This document shows positions 9,736 to 19,535 of a stretch of 64,000 nucleotides of DNA, piece after piece; position 1 is the stretch's first letter; each line of letters opens with the position of its first letter. The notes under the pieces were generated by a model, which saw nothing but the letters and a program-made list of their open reading frames with translations, searched no databases and was not told the origin of the DNA. This DNA is from Nostoc sp. C052 (GTDB lineage: Bacteria > Cyanobacteriota > Cyanobacteriia > Cyanobacteriales > Nostocaceae). Location of the stretch: assembly GCF_013393905.1 (NCBI RefSeq), contig NZ_CP040276.1, positions 124,001 to 188,000 on the forward strand. The letters are read 5' to 3'. Made by a program: the position numbers and the translations under genes.

Positions 9736-10060
9736 CTAGCAACCAAGTATAATTTTAAAGCCAGGGTAACCAACCAATAAGCTTGCTAGTATAGAAGCCA
9801 AATAAAAGTATTTAACTTCAACATTATTAAAATACTTGCCCAAAAAATTAAATCTTTTTTCAGCAGTGGTGCTCATCTTTATAGCGAATATCAGGAGTTA
9901 ATTTGCGAAATAAATTTATGAAAAGATTGTGACCCATTGGCTCAATAAATACGGCTTTACCTGAAGGACATAAAACTCTAACCATTGAATTTAATGACTT
10001 TTTAATGTCAAGGTGATGTAAAATTCCTGAACCAAAAACCAAATTATTTCTAATTGTTCG
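9736..10060 (-). pseudogene. SAM-dependent methyltransferase remnant
   Basis: Only the second half of a class I methyltransferase is readable: FGSGILHHLDIKKSLNSMVRV, then PSGKAVFIEPMGHNLF and RKLTPDIRYKDEH. After a one-base shift near 9862 the frame continues as FNFLGKYFNNVEVKYFYLAS to a stop at 9736-9738. The SAM-binding N-terminal half (the glycine-rich loop) is absent upstream, where sequence is AT-rich and stop-filled. This was probably a sugar O-methyltransferase of the polysaccharide locus that has been lost. Confidence 0.7.
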
Positions 10061-10094
10061 TTTTTAAAAAATTTAGAAATGTCCTAAATAAGTG

Positions 10095-11267
10095 TTATGC
10101 ACTGTCATCAAATAAACTCAAGAGGGTATTCTCTGTCTTAATTATAAGTTGTAGCACTGAAAAATTTTCAACAATTCGCTGTCGGATTTTGGACTGAGTG
10201 TAATTCCCAGTATTCAACTCCGCGATTAATTGCATCACAGCAGTTTTCAAGGCTTGTACATCGTTAGGTGGGACGACGATCCCCTGGTTACCCACAATCA
10301 ATGCAGAATCACCCACATCTGTAACTACACATGGTTTTCCGAAAGCCATTGCTTCACCAATAGCATTGGAAAATCCTTCCCCAAAAGCAGACACAGAAAC
10401 AAGAATATTTAGTGCGTTATATACCTCAGGCATGTCTACCCGTGCTCCTGCCCAGATCACCTGCTCAGTAATACCAAGCACATTAGTTAGTTCGTAGAGT
10501 TCTCTTGCATAATCTTGTTGCTCTTCTCCGCCAACACAAATAAAACGCACATCTTGTCTCTCTTGAATAACTAAGGCGGCAGCTTTCAGAAACGTTGAAT
10601 GATCTTTCATCGGATGAAGTCGTCCGATTATTCCAATTAAAATCATATTAGCTGAAATGCCCCATTCTTGACGAATGGTTTTGCCTGTTTTCAGGTCAGG
10701 TTGAAAGTGATCTACATCAATTCCATTGGAAATCACGATCATGCTTTCTGCTGGGAAGCCTTGGGATAGATGATATTTTTGACCTGCGTGGGAATTTGCA
10801 ATGATTAGATCGGCAAACTGAGCTAATTTCTGCTCGATATAAAGAGTTGACCTTACCCATTTAGAAAGTTTCTTACCTCTTTCTATATTCAGTTGAGAAT
10901 CTCCCCAATTAGAATGCCGAATTCCCCAAACCATCTTAGTAGTAGGGAAAAAAGGTTTTAAGAAAATCGTTACTATATTAGAATCCGGTAAATAGCTATG
11001 TAACACATCAGGTTGAATAGACTTTAATTGTTGAAACAACCTGCCAAAGAAACCAGCCATATCCCAACGGCTTTGCTTCCCTAAAGATATAAGTTTGATC
11101 GATGTTCCACTGAAGTCTATTTCTGAATTAGTATCTGGATAAAAGCATAAAACACTCACATCATAGCCTTTAAGGCTTAAGCCTTTTGCTAGGGTCGTTA
11201 ATTGTTTTTCTGCACCGCCACCACCGGAGCGAGCAAGGGATCTAATCAGGAAAACAATTTTTTTCAT
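10095..11267 (-). CDS. Family 4 glycosyltransferase
   Basis: 390-aa GT-B enzyme. The N terminus FLIRSLARSGGGGAEKQL holds the glycine-rich acceptor-domain loop. The C-terminal domain has GIIGRLHPMKDHSTFLKAA, FICVGGEE and the EX7E segment EGFSNAIGEAMAFGKP followed by VVTDVGDSALIV. Normal length and intact. It is followed on the same strand by the methyltransferase remnant and preceded (72-bp gap) by another GT4. It likely adds a sugar during repeat-unit assembly; specificity unknown. Confidence 0.86.
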   Translation of the reverse strand: MKKIVFLIRSLARSGGGGAEKQLTTLAKGLSLKGYDVSVLCFYPDTNSEIDFSGTSIKLISLGKQSRWDMAGFFGRLFQQLKSIQPDVLHSYLPDSNIVTIFLKPFFPTTKMVWGIRHSNWGDSQLNIERGKKLSKWVRSTLYIEQKLAQFADLIIANSHAGQKYHLSQGFPAESMIVISNGIDVDHFQPDLKTGKTIRQEWGISANMILIGIIGRLHPMKDHSTFLKAAALVIQERQDVRFICVGGEEQQDYARELYELTNVLGITEQVIWAGARVDMPEVYNALNILVSVSAFGEGFSNAIGEAMAFGKPCVVTDVGDSALIVGNQGIVVPPNDVQALKTAVMQLIAELNTGNYTQSKIRQRIVENFSVLQLIIKTENTLLSLFDDSA

Positions 11268-11339
11268 CAGTTTTCTGAGAAATAGAGTACATCTAAGTTT
11301 GTAAGCTTGAACCGGAGGTGATCGCCCCCAACTTTGCTC

Positions 11340-12458
11340 TTAATTGTGAGTGTTCTGTAGGACTTCAACTATTAGTGTTTCCCATCGGTCTAGGACTTTA
11401 TCTAAACTGAATCGCTCAACCACTTCTGGCGCACGAGTTGCAAGGCGATTTCGTTCTGCTTCATCTGACATTAAGCGATCCATCGCAGCTGCTAATGCTC
11501 CGACATCTTGATTAGGCACTAAGATGCCATCGATCCCATCCCGCATCACCTCTCGGATGCCACTGGAGCAGTTAGTTGAAATTACAGGTAAACCACAAGC
11601 AAGCGCTTCTCCCAGTGCCATCGGAAATCCTTCAGTTCGGGATGCCAGCACAAATAGTTTGGCACGTTGCAATAGTGGGAATGGATTGCTGATAGCTCCT
11701 GTAAACACCACACTTTCTGATAGCTTCAAACGATCCCGCAAGTTTTCGAGTTCAAGCTTAAGCTCCCCTTCTCCTAAAATTAGAAGATCCCAGTCTGGGT
11801 ATCGATCTGCAATCTTCTCAAACGCAGCCAGCAACAAATCAAAGCCTTTTGCATTAATCAGCCGTCCCATAGCTACAATCCATTTCTTATCAGGATCAAC
11901 TTTATTTGGATAATCGATTTGAACGTGAGTCCGCTTAATTGGCAGAAATGGATTGGAGATTACTGCCCTTTTTCCCTTTGGCAACCAACTAAATTCATCA
12001 TCTACGTCCTGACTAACGCTGACCACTTTTTGTAACTGTGGATAGGTCGCATGGCGTAGCAGTTCCCAGGGTTGCCCACAGGGAAACATTTTTGCACTGC
12101 TATGCTGAGTAGCAATCACAGCATAGTTGGTTCGAAATAGCGCCAGCGCAGTCAGAATATTCATTTGGGGCATGAAAGAAATTACTACATCAGGTTGAGT
12201 TGACTGAATGGCCTTTCTCAAGCAAACGAGTCGGACAACAGTATTCCATAGTGCATGGAGTGGAGTAGCCGATTTGTACCGCAGGTTAAGGGCAATACGT
12301 TTAACCCCTGTTGGTAATGAATAAAAGTCAGCATCATCATTCGACATCGTGAGAACTGAAACGCTATGGTCTCGCTGCAAAAATCCTTTTGCTAATAAGA
12401 CTAAAACTCTTTCTGCACCACCACTTGACAACTCCGGAATGATTAGTATTATTCGCAT
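11340..12458 (-). CDS. Family 4 glycosyltransferase
   Basis: 372-aa GT-B enzyme. MRIILIIPELSSGGAERVL is the classic GT4 opening. AMGRLINAKGFDLLLAAFEK, LILGEGELKLELE and SRTEGFPMALGEALACGLPV (EX7E with both Glu) form the donor domain. It starts one base before the end of the flippase gene region (flippase stop at 12460), so the two are almost certainly co-transcribed and translationally coupled. Resembles enzymes that add the N-acetylhexosamine or galactose of capsule repeat units, but the donor cannot be assigned. Confidence 0.87.
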   Translation of the reverse strand: MRIILIIPELSSGGAERVLVLLAKGFLQRDHSVSVLTMSNDDADFYSLPTGVKRIALNLRYKSATPLHALWNTVVRLVCLRKAIQSTQPDVVISFMPQMNILTALALFRTNYAVIATQHSSAKMFPCGQPWELLRHATYPQLQKVVSVSQDVDDEFSWLPKGKRAVISNPFLPIKRTHVQIDYPNKVDPDKKWIVAMGRLINAKGFDLLLAAFEKIADRYPDWDLLILGEGELKLELENLRDRLKLSESVVFTGAISNPFPLLQRAKLFVLASRTEGFPMALGEALACGLPVISTNCSSGIREVMRDGIDGILVPNQDVGALAAAMDRLMSDEAERNRLATRAPEVVERFSLDKVLDRWETLIVEVLQNTHN

Positions 12459-12459
12459 C

Positions 12460-13833
12460 TTAATTAACCGTCAAGAGCTTACTCAAATTTTTATTTACAA
12501 AAAAGTAAACATAGCAGAATGAAAACAGGTAGACACAACTTGTTGATAATGCAATTCCCTGAATTCCCAACCATTGCATGAATAAATAGTTTAAAACTAT
12601 ATTAATTAGCAAATTAAAGACTGATACCCACATTGAGATGTGATTCAAGCACATAGATATCAGCACTTTGACAACAAAAATACCTGCAATGTAAAAAGGA
12701 ATTTGTAGTGCAGAGGCAGATAGAATTTGTGCAACTAAATGAGTTTCTTCGACAGTAAAAGCACCTCGTTGGAAAAGTAGCTGGACAATTGGCTCAGACA
12801 GAAGCACCAAAAGCCCTGTAAAAGGAACTGTAATCAGGAAAATTAATTTGAGATAGGACTTTAAGGTATGATTAATTCCTTGCCAATCACTCGATGCAAC
12901 CATTTTTGAAAGATAGGGAATAACCGCAGTACTGATTGCAGTTCCTCCTAACATTAAGGGGATAAAACTCACCCGACTCGCATAATTGAGAGCGGCGACA
13001 CTTCCAGGTGCTAACATTGCCGCCATCGACTGATCTACTAAGACAGAGCTGCACATTAAAAGTGCCCCCATCATTGCTGGTGAGTACTGTTTCACAACTT
13101 TATGTAAGGCTGGAGTCAAGCCAAACCACTTGGGTCGTAGCACAAAACCCCGTCGATAAAGAACAACCCATAAAAATATCACCTCTAAGATTGTACCCAC
13201 GATTAGCCCAATGGCTAAAGCAAAAATCCCTAGTAACTGCCCAAATAGAAGTAATAATATAATTGTCGCTGCTGGTGTCAGAACGGGTGATAAAGATGTT
13301 AATATAAACCTTTCTCCTGCATTCAATATGGCACTAAAGAGTGTGATAATTCCGCTAAATACAACTACTGGCGTGATAACGTAGAAAAGCTTATAGGTTA
13401 GAGCTAATTTTTCATCGTTAAATCCTAGTGTCATCCAAGGGAAATAGAAACAAGCAGTTGCGATGATTAATAGAGTCATAATTGCTAGTAGCACCAGACT
13501 GCAAAGGAATGTACCAGAAAGAAGTTCTTCTGATTCCTTCAGACTTTCGTGATCTCGAATTTTTATATAGGTTGGGATCAGTGCTTCATTTAACGAGCCT
13601 GCAATGACATTAACAATAAAGTTAGGGACGACTGTAGCGATTAAAAATGCATCTAAAAAATCATTCGTTCCAAACTTCCAGGCGACAATCGATTCTTTAT
13701 AAAAGGCAACGACTTTTACTAATATTGTGCATGTAGTAACCACAATAGCAGCACTAAAAATCTGGCGGTTGATAGAATGGCTAGTGAATTCTTTCCAAGA
13801 TTTAATAAGCCACCGTATTTGAAAAGTTTTCAT
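12460..13833 (-). CDS. MurJ/MviN-like lipid-linked oligosaccharide flippase
   Basis: 457 aa with about 12 predicted transmembrane segments. FKESIVAWKFGTNDFLDAFLIA and the following FIVNVIAGSLNEALIPTYIK are hallmark MVF-family sequence (MOP superfamily). In this context it most likely translocates the undecaprenyl-linked polysaccharide repeat unit rather than lipid II, the Wzx role. Normal-sized for polysaccharide members. It is immediately upstream of a GT4 gene, so the two share an operon. Upstream (13834-13870) a relic IS630 end separates it from the beta-propeller gene. Confidence 0.83.
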   Translation of the reverse strand: MKTFQIRWLIKSWKEFTSHSINRQIFSAAIVVTTCTILVKVVAFYKESIVAWKFGTNDFLDAFLIATVVPNFIVNVIAGSLNEALIPTYIKIRDHESLKESEELLSGTFLCSLVLLAIMTLLIIATACFYFPWMTLGFNDEKLALTYKLFYVITPVVVFSGIITLFSAILNAGERFILTSLSPVLTPAATIILLLLFGQLLGIFALAIGLIVGTILEVIFLWVVLYRRGFVLRPKWFGLTPALHKVVKQYSPAMMGALLMCSSVLVDQSMAAMLAPGSVAALNYASRVSFIPLMLGGTAISTAVIPYLSKMVASSDWQGINHTLKSYLKLIFLITVPFTGLLVLLSEPIVQLLFQRGAFTVEETHLVAQILSASALQIPFYIAGIFVVKVLISMCLNHISMWVSVFNLLINIVLNYLFMQWLGIQGIALSTSCVYLFSFCYVYFFVNKNLSKLLTVN

Positions 13834-13869
13834 TACATTTCCACTACAGAAAAATATCTACACTAATTA

Positions 13870-13950
13870 CAGCAGTTTGCGTTCAAACCAGCCACAATAA
13901 AAACTACCGAATAGGCTCAAAAAACAGACCGCAATGATTAAACCAATAAG
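13870..13950 (-). mobile_element. Relic of an IS630-family element (3' end only)
   Basis: From the TA at 13868-13869 the sequence CAGCAGTTTGCGTTCAA resembles the left end of the element at 7164. On the minus strand it encodes YWFNHCGLFFEPIR, the C terminus of that family's transposase. The rest of the element and the other end are missing. Upstream sequence (13951-14069) shows no further homology that I can see. Confidence 0.75.
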
Positions 13951-14069
13951 AAAGACCTAATATCAATAGATACCCAAATAGTCGCATTAAGCTCCGTTTA
14001 TTGATAATAATTGCGCTTACCCTGGCTCTTATGAGATGCGGAGCGTATGTTATCAAGTTAGAAAATTGA

Positions 14070-14975
14070 CTATTCAAAAGCTTTAAAGACAAACGATTTT
14101 TTTTTTCCATCAACGCAGGCAATCCATTGATTCTCTGCTATTTTATGAGGGTCAATCGTGTGCATTCCAATATTATTCCAACTATTACTCGGTTGCAGAA
14201 TGGGATTTTCTGGGACTTCCCTTTCCTGGTAGTGTGTAGTTGTTAGTTCAGTGATTTCAAAGGCATTAACCTGCTTGCCATAAATTTTTTGACAATCTTG
14301 GGTATAGCGAAATAGTTTGCCGTTCATGGAAAGCACTCGCCCTGCTGGTCTTGCTATGCTCGCGTCACCTTTTATTAATGGGCTTTGAGGATGCTCAGTC
14401 CAAAGACCCAGCAAATCTTCTGAAGAGTGAAGATATAGTGTGTCATTACCTGCTTGAGCGCAAGTAAATATCCACCACCGCTGTTCATGACGAAAAATAG
14501 TAGCATCAACGTAGCTACGCTCATCAAGTAAAATGCCAGCACAGACCCATTGGGTTGGAAAATCAGTGGCTTTATATAACCGAACAGACTTAGTCTGGTA
14601 AGTTTCAGGAATAAGATAGTACTCATTATTCCACTTGAAGATATAGGGATACGACAAATGAAATGGCTCTTCCAGTACAATTTGGCAGTAAGTCCAGGTC
14701 ACACCATTCTGGCTAGTCGCAAGCGCTATTTTTCCCCGGCTATCATGACGATCTAGAACTTCAAAAAACATATACCAGCTTCCCCCTTCATATATCATGA
14801 AGGGATCGGCTACAAAATTGGCTTTTGTATCCGTGACATCTTTAGCTGTTAACACTGGATTTACAGCCTGAGGATGAGGTTTTAAATTAAATGGGGAATC
14901 CCCGCAATAGATGCCAATTGCCCATTCTTCTCGCCTTCTAAAAAAAATTTTGGCAACTTTCTTTAATTGATACAT
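14070..14975 (-). CDS. Five-bladed beta-propeller protein (GH43/GINT1-N-like)
   Basis: 301 aa. Repeated blade-like motifs are visible: ADPFMIYEGGSWYMFFEVLD, then SYPYIFKWNNEYYLIPET, then DATIFRHEQRWWIFT, and ARPAGRVLSMNGKLFRYTQD. This pattern matches the GH43-like propeller found in putative polysaccharide enzymes and at the N terminus of GINT1-like glycosyltransferases. Bacterial relatives are often fused to formyltransferase-like or sugar-modifying domains; here the propeller stands alone. No signal peptide is evident, suggesting a cytoplasmic role in sugar transfer or modification. Function is inferred from fold and context. Confidence 0.65.
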   Translation of the reverse strand: MYQLKKVAKIFFRRREEWAIGIYCGDSPFNLKPHPQAVNPVLTAKDVTDTKANFVADPFMIYEGGSWYMFFEVLDRHDSRGKIALATSQNGVTWTYCQIVLEEPFHLSYPYIFKWNNEYYLIPETYQTKSVRLYKATDFPTQWVCAGILLDERSYVDATIFRHEQRWWIFTCAQAGNDTLYLHSSEDLLGLWTEHPQSPLIKGDASIARPAGRVLSMNGKLFRYTQDCQKIYGKQVNAFEITELTTTHYQEREVPENPILQPSNSWNNIGMHTIDPHKIAENQWIACVDGKKKSFVFKAFE

Positions 14976-15075
14976 ATTGTTAACTAATCTTCTTCAATTT
15001 TTTTGGTGCTGACGATAGCGATCGCTTGCAAGCTATTTGAAATATATTTTGGCGTTAGGCGTTAGTCGCCTGAAA

Positions 15076-15096
15076 CCTCCGATTTCAAATCGGGGG
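15076..15096 (-). terminator. Hairpin downstream of the Wzc-like gene
   Basis: CCGATTT and AAATCGG form a tight stem with flanking C/G runs, located 40 bp after the stop of the Wzc-like gene in its reading direction. No strong T-tract follows, so termination is only possible; it could also be one of the short palindromic repeats common in this genome. Confidence 0.35.
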
Positions 15097-15135
15097 TTGC
15101 TGAAAAAGCTCGAATTCCAGGCATACTTATCTGAC

Positions 15136-17286
15136 TCAAAGCAGACCTTTTCCCACCGTAGTACCCTTAGAGTGATAGTAACTAGACCCGCTTTTAGTAG
15201 TAACCCCATTCACCACCATTCCCAAAACGTGCGATCGCGATCGCTCTAGCATCGTCTTTACAGTTTTAGCAACAACCAACTTAACTACTGCCGGACGCAC
15301 AACCAGCAATATCCCATCCGTCAGTTTACTCAACATCAAGGCATCACCAAACAAACTCAAAGCAGGAGTGTCAATAATTACACAGTCATACTCTTTAGCT
15401 GCCTCTTGGATCAAGGAAGTCATGCGCTGCGAATCTAGTAATGCTGCTGGGTTAGGTGGAATTGTACCAACAGTTAGCACATCCAAGTTAACCATTACTT
15501 CTTGCGTGGTGCAGGGAAATTCCGCTTGATTGACTAAAACATTACTCAATCCGATTAGGTTAGATAATTTCCAGATTTCCTCTTGACAAGAGTGACGCAT
15601 ATCTGCGTCTATTAACAATACCCTGCGTCCCATATGTGCTTTAGCTACTGCCAGATTAGCTGCCACAAATGATCTGCCTTCACCTTGAGTTGAACTAACC
15701 ACAGTAATTACTTTTAGCGGTTTATCAAAAACGGTAAAATCCAAGTTCGTCTGAAGCATCTCAAAGGCTGAATTTACCACTGAGTAAGGACGCTCTGTCA
15801 TTGGCAGTTCTGATAAAGACTCTGCCTCACCACCTTTATATTTTTGAGCTAAGTAAGGAATTTTACCGAGTAAGGGATAATTAAATAGCTGTTGAGCTTG
15901 CTCAATAGTTTTCAGGGATTGATCCATAGCTTCCAACATTAAAGCTATCCCCACACCTAGCAAAATTCCCAAAAATCCACCCAGCGCAAGAGCAAGTGTA
16001 ATTTTGTCAGATGCTTTGTTGGGAACTAAAGCCATAGATACCACCTGTGCATTACCGACATTTTGATTAACGACAACATCCACTTGTTGCGATTGCTTTA
16101 GTAGTTCTTCATAAGTTCCTCGTGCTACTTGCAACTGTCGTTCTAGCTGTTGCTGCTTTTGTTGTAATTGGGGTAAGACACTCAACCGTTTTTGGGACAT
16201 TGCATATGCATCTTGCAAAACCTTAATTTGATTGGCTAATGCTGAACGTTCCACGTCCGACTGTATTAACTGAGCAGTTAGAGTCTGCTTGAGTTCCCCC
16301 ATCTGTAAGTTTTGCGTTAGTACAGGTTTTTCGCTGCCTACATTTTCCGAAACTCGTATAGCTAACTGTTTCTTGAGAGATGTTGCTTTTGCCGTCAAAT
16401 TAATAATCGTTGGATGTTGATTTGTATAGCGGGTCTTTGCCACTGCTAACTCGCTTCCCACTTTCTGATATTCTGTTAGCACCTCTTGCACACTTTTTGA
16501 TTGACTTAAATTACCCATATCCACAGCTTGCAGCGAATTTAATTTCAATTGACGTTGCAGAAGCCGTGAGCGAGTCTCGGCATCTACCAAGTTTGACTGA
16601 GCTTGAGTTATCTGGCCAGATAACTGATTGAGCCTTTCTACACCTGTAGTAGCTTCTTGGTCTAAGGCAATTATCTTGTTTTCTTCTTTAAATTGACGTA
16701 AAGCTTCCTCTGCTTTAACTACCCTTGCATCTACCTCAGGCAATTGGTTACTCAAAAATTTCTTTGCAAGCCTTGCCTGGGATTGATTAACGCTAATATT
16801 GTTTGCCAGATAATATTTCATGACTGAATTCACAACAGACGCGGCTTCTTCTGGATCGCTACTGCTGTAAGAAATCGCCAAAATATCTGTACCTCGGATA
16901 CTTTTAACCTTGAGTTTTATGAGAAACTCATTTATTCCTAGAGGTGTTCCTTTCTTATCTGTCAGGCTTAGGCTAGTAATGGTTTTCTTAACTATTGGAT
17001 TGGAGCGAATTATCTCTGCTTCTGTATCCAATGGGCTGCTTAGTTGAGTTACACCGCTCAACTCTCCAGCTTGTGCCGAGGGAATTGTTAGCAAAGAAAC
17101 ACGGTCGGTTTTCCTGAAAAGCAACTTGCCTTCTGCTTGATAAATTGGTTTTTGCCTGATAGCAATTAAAGTCGACACTCCAAAAACAGAGGCAGTCACT
17201 GCAGCTATGACTAGCCAACGCCTTCTCAAAATCAGCAAGTATTGTTGCAAATCTAGAGAGTTTTGGTCTTTTTCATTAGAGGGCAT
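15136..17286 (-). CDS. Wzc/GumC-like polysaccharide co-polymerase with BY-kinase domain
   Basis: 716 aa. The N-terminal Wzz domain is bounded by two membrane segments (about residues 23-43 and 430-452), with a long periplasmic coiled coil between. A cytoplasmic BY-kinase/MinD-like domain follows from about residue 525. Walker A is SSTQGEGRSFVAANLAV, where the usual GK[ST] lysine is arginine (codon AGA). Walker A' is VLLIDADMR and Walker B CVIIDTPA. The C terminus has only one Tyr pair (SSYYHSK) instead of a long tyrosine cluster. It should control chain length and export. The K-to-R change may abolish or weaken kinase activity. No Wza-type outer-membrane channel is in the window. Confidence 0.85.
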   Translation of the reverse strand: MPSNEKDQNSLDLQQYLLILRRRWLVIAAVTASVFGVSTLIAIRQKPIYQAEGKLLFRKTDRVSLLTIPSAQAGELSGVTQLSSPLDTEAEIIRSNPIVKKTITSLSLTDKKGTPLGINEFLIKLKVKSIRGTDILAISYSSSDPEEAASVVNSVMKYYLANNISVNQSQARLAKKFLSNQLPEVDARVVKAEEALRQFKEENKIIALDQEATTGVERLNQLSGQITQAQSNLVDAETRSRLLQRQLKLNSLQAVDMGNLSQSKSVQEVLTEYQKVGSELAVAKTRYTNQHPTIINLTAKATSLKKQLAIRVSENVGSEKPVLTQNLQMGELKQTLTAQLIQSDVERSALANQIKVLQDAYAMSQKRLSVLPQLQQKQQQLERQLQVARGTYEELLKQSQQVDVVVNQNVGNAQVVSMALVPNKASDKITLALALGGFLGILLGVGIALMLEAMDQSLKTIEQAQQLFNYPLLGKIPYLAQKYKGGEAESLSELPMTERPYSVVNSAFEMLQTNLDFTVFDKPLKVITVVSSTQGEGRSFVAANLAVAKAHMGRRVLLIDADMRHSCQEEIWKLSNLIGLSNVLVNQAEFPCTTQEVMVNLDVLTVGTIPPNPAALLDSQRMTSLIQEAAKEYDCVIIDTPALSLFGDALMLSKLTDGILLVVRPAVVKLVVAKTVKTMLERSRSHVLGMVVNGVTTKSGSSYYHSKGTTVGKGLL

Positions 17287-18112
17287 GGAATATATTGCAA
17301 ATACCTAAAATACTTACTAATTTTGCTTCACTATCAAATTTGGTAGTCTAAAACAATTACTTTTACATACTAGTAAAAAAAAATACAAGTATGTTAAGTA
17401 AAATATTTTTTGATCTTTATTTTAATATTCGCATTTTCATTTAAGCATTAATACCAAGATATGTAAATAGATTCTGACGTTATTAAATTAACCACGCATT
17501 TAGAAAACGTAAACATGAGAAGTAAGTTGGCACAATAAACAAAACTATGTAAAAACAAATAATTACGCTAACATCCTCTTCTATCCTGGTTTATAGCTAT
17601 TAATTTTTGCCTTACTTCAACCACGAATATTTACGCCGACCTACTAAATTTGAAAATATAGAGAATTACAGTATTTGTACAATGTGTAATCCTCTATATT
17701 CAGTTGACAGTACAAAATTACTAATTTTAATAAATTTTTCTTTTTTCACGAGTTAAGCGTGCTGTTAATACCAGCTTCAAAAGTAAATCTACGCTAATCA
17801 CTTAAATTTAAAGTTCATATTGACTACATTCATGGCATCATGCAAATATAAAAGAAAACAAATTAGAACCTGTAGTCTGAAGTTTGACAGCTAGCGTTAA
17901 GATGTATGTGTTACAAGTACAATACATAAACGTACTGACAATTCTTCTTACAGTCCATAATACCCAATACCTAATTTAGTTGAAACATAAAGTATCACAA
18001 AATCTCTATATTTTGTGATTTTTGACACATTAAAACTAGTCCTTGTTACCATCAGTTTTGAATCTTTTGCTGCCTTTAACAAACAAATAAATACCAGGAT
18101 ACTGAAAAATCA
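17287..18112. promoter_or_regulatory. Divergent AT-rich intergenic region of the polysaccharide locus
   Basis: 826 bp without a credible gene, separating the minus-strand Wzc-like gene from the plus-strand initiating transferase. It must hold promoters for both directions. A TTGACA-like box lies near 18025 but no good -10 box follows it, so I do not assign exact promoters. The size suggests elaborate regulation. Confidence 0.5.
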
Positions 18113-19525
18113 ATGACTCTTACAAGTTATGTCAGTTCCCCTGCCAATACTAGGTTGCCAAATATAATCCGCAGCCTACCGATATTGCTCTTATTAGGGG
18201 ACATTTTTGGGTTGCTCATTTGTTTGGTGATCGCCCAATGGTTGCGTTTAGCTCAACCCTTAGATTGGCTCAATCTATTGCCTTACGGATTTGTGTGCAT
18301 AACACTTGCAACGTTTTATTTAGCAGATGCGTACCATCCAGATAGGCAAATTGCAGGTTTGAGAGCGCCTGCTCGAATTATTGTTTGTAACATTGTGATC
18401 GCATTTTTCGTTTCTGCCCTTATTTACTTGTCAGGTATTGCCCAACATAATCCGATATCGTGGCGGAGTGTCTTTTTACCTAGCTTGGGGATCTTTACCG
18501 TTTGGGCAATAATATTGCGCGTAGTAGCAGTGAAATTGGTGCGATCACAAGCTTTGAAAAGCCGTTGGTTAATACTAGGAGCGGAAGATAATGCAATCAA
18601 ATTTACACAAAAATTGCTAGAACTTAATCCTTTAGGAAAGTTGACTGTTCTAGCAGAGGAAAATCAAAAAACCATAGACTTACCAAAAAGCAATCTGAGT
18701 TATCAGGGAAGTCTGAGCGATTTGTCGCAATGGAGTCAAAAATCATGGTCTGGGGTTATAGTTACAGCCCAGATAAACTTTTCCAAGGCTCAAGCACAAC
18801 AGTTAATGCAGATGCGATTGCGAGGCATTCCAGTTTACACATTGCCGGATGTTTACGAAACATTTTGGTACAAACTACCCTCCTCGCTACTACAAGATAA
18901 ATGGTTGGCTTTTAGCGATGGTTTTAGCCTAATGCCTGGTTACTTCAGCATGAAACTGAAGCGAGTTATCGATCTCGTATTGATCCTGTTTTTACTAGTA
19001 TTAGTTTCACCACTTCTATTATTGGTTGCATTACTAGTTAGACTAGATAGCCCTGGCCCAGTATTGTACAGTCAGCAGCGAAGTGGCTTGTACGGTAAGC
19101 CATTTAGAGTTTATAAATTTCGCTCCATGTATCAGGATGCAGAAAAATTGGGGGCGCAATGGGCTAGTCAACGCGATCTACGAATCACCAGAGTCGGATA
19201 CTGGCTACGTTTGTTGCGTATTGATGAGTTACCCCAAATATGGAACGTCTTACGGGGTGAAATGAGTCTGATTGGACCTCGTCCAGAACGACCAGAATTT
19301 GATATCAAACTCAAAGAAGCGATTCCCTACTATGAAGTTCGCTATTTGGTCAAGCCTGGAATTACAGGCTGGGCACAGGTTATGTATCCCTATGGAGCAT
19401 CTATAGAAGATGCTTATCAAAAGCTATCATACGATCTGTACTACATCAAAAATTATTCCATTTGGTTGGATTTAGCGATCGCCTTCAAAACGATTCGAGT
19501 TGTTTTGTTAGGTAAAGGTAGATAA
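18113..19525 (+). CDS. Polyprenyl-phosphate sugar-1-phosphate transferase (WbaP/EpsL-like)
   Basis: 470 aa with about five membrane segments. The C-terminal bacterial sugar transferase domain (from about residue 283) is complete: KRVIDLVLILFLLVL membrane hairpin, PGPVLYSQQRSG, then YKFRSMYQDAE. These are followed by IDELPQIWNVLRGEMSLIGP, RPERPEF and KPGITGWAQV. These are the signature blocks of PNPT/PHPT-type initiators that load the first sugar phosphate on undecaprenyl phosphate. A CoA-binding-like (Rossmann) middle region is present as in WbaP. It is the committed first step for the locus and runs with galE, 10 bp downstream. Confidence 0.9.
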   Translation: MTLTSYVSSPANTRLPNIIRSLPILLLLGDIFGLLICLVIAQWLRLAQPLDWLNLLPYGFVCITLATFYLADAYHPDRQIAGLRAPARIIVCNIVIAFFVSALIYLSGIAQHNPISWRSVFLPSLGIFTVWAIILRVVAVKLVRSQALKSRWLILGAEDNAIKFTQKLLELNPLGKLTVLAEENQKTIDLPKSNLSYQGSLSDLSQWSQKSWSGVIVTAQINFSKAQAQQLMQMRLRGIPVYTLPDVYETFWYKLPSSLLQDKWLAFSDGFSLMPGYFSMKLKRVIDLVLILFLLVLVSPLLLLVALLVRLDSPGPVLYSQQRSGLYGKPFRVYKFRSMYQDAEKLGAQWASQRDLRITRVGYWLRLLRIDELPQIWNVLRGEMSLIGPRPERPEFDIKLKEAIPYYEVRYLVKPGITGWAQVMYPYGASIEDAYQKLSYDLYYIKNYSIWLDLAIAFKTIRVVLLGKGR

Positions 19526-19535
19526 GAAAAAAGAA

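Noticed and set aside
11524..11913. 129-aa plus-strand open frame
   Set aside because: Lies entirely opposite a well-supported GT4 gene; a shadow frame.
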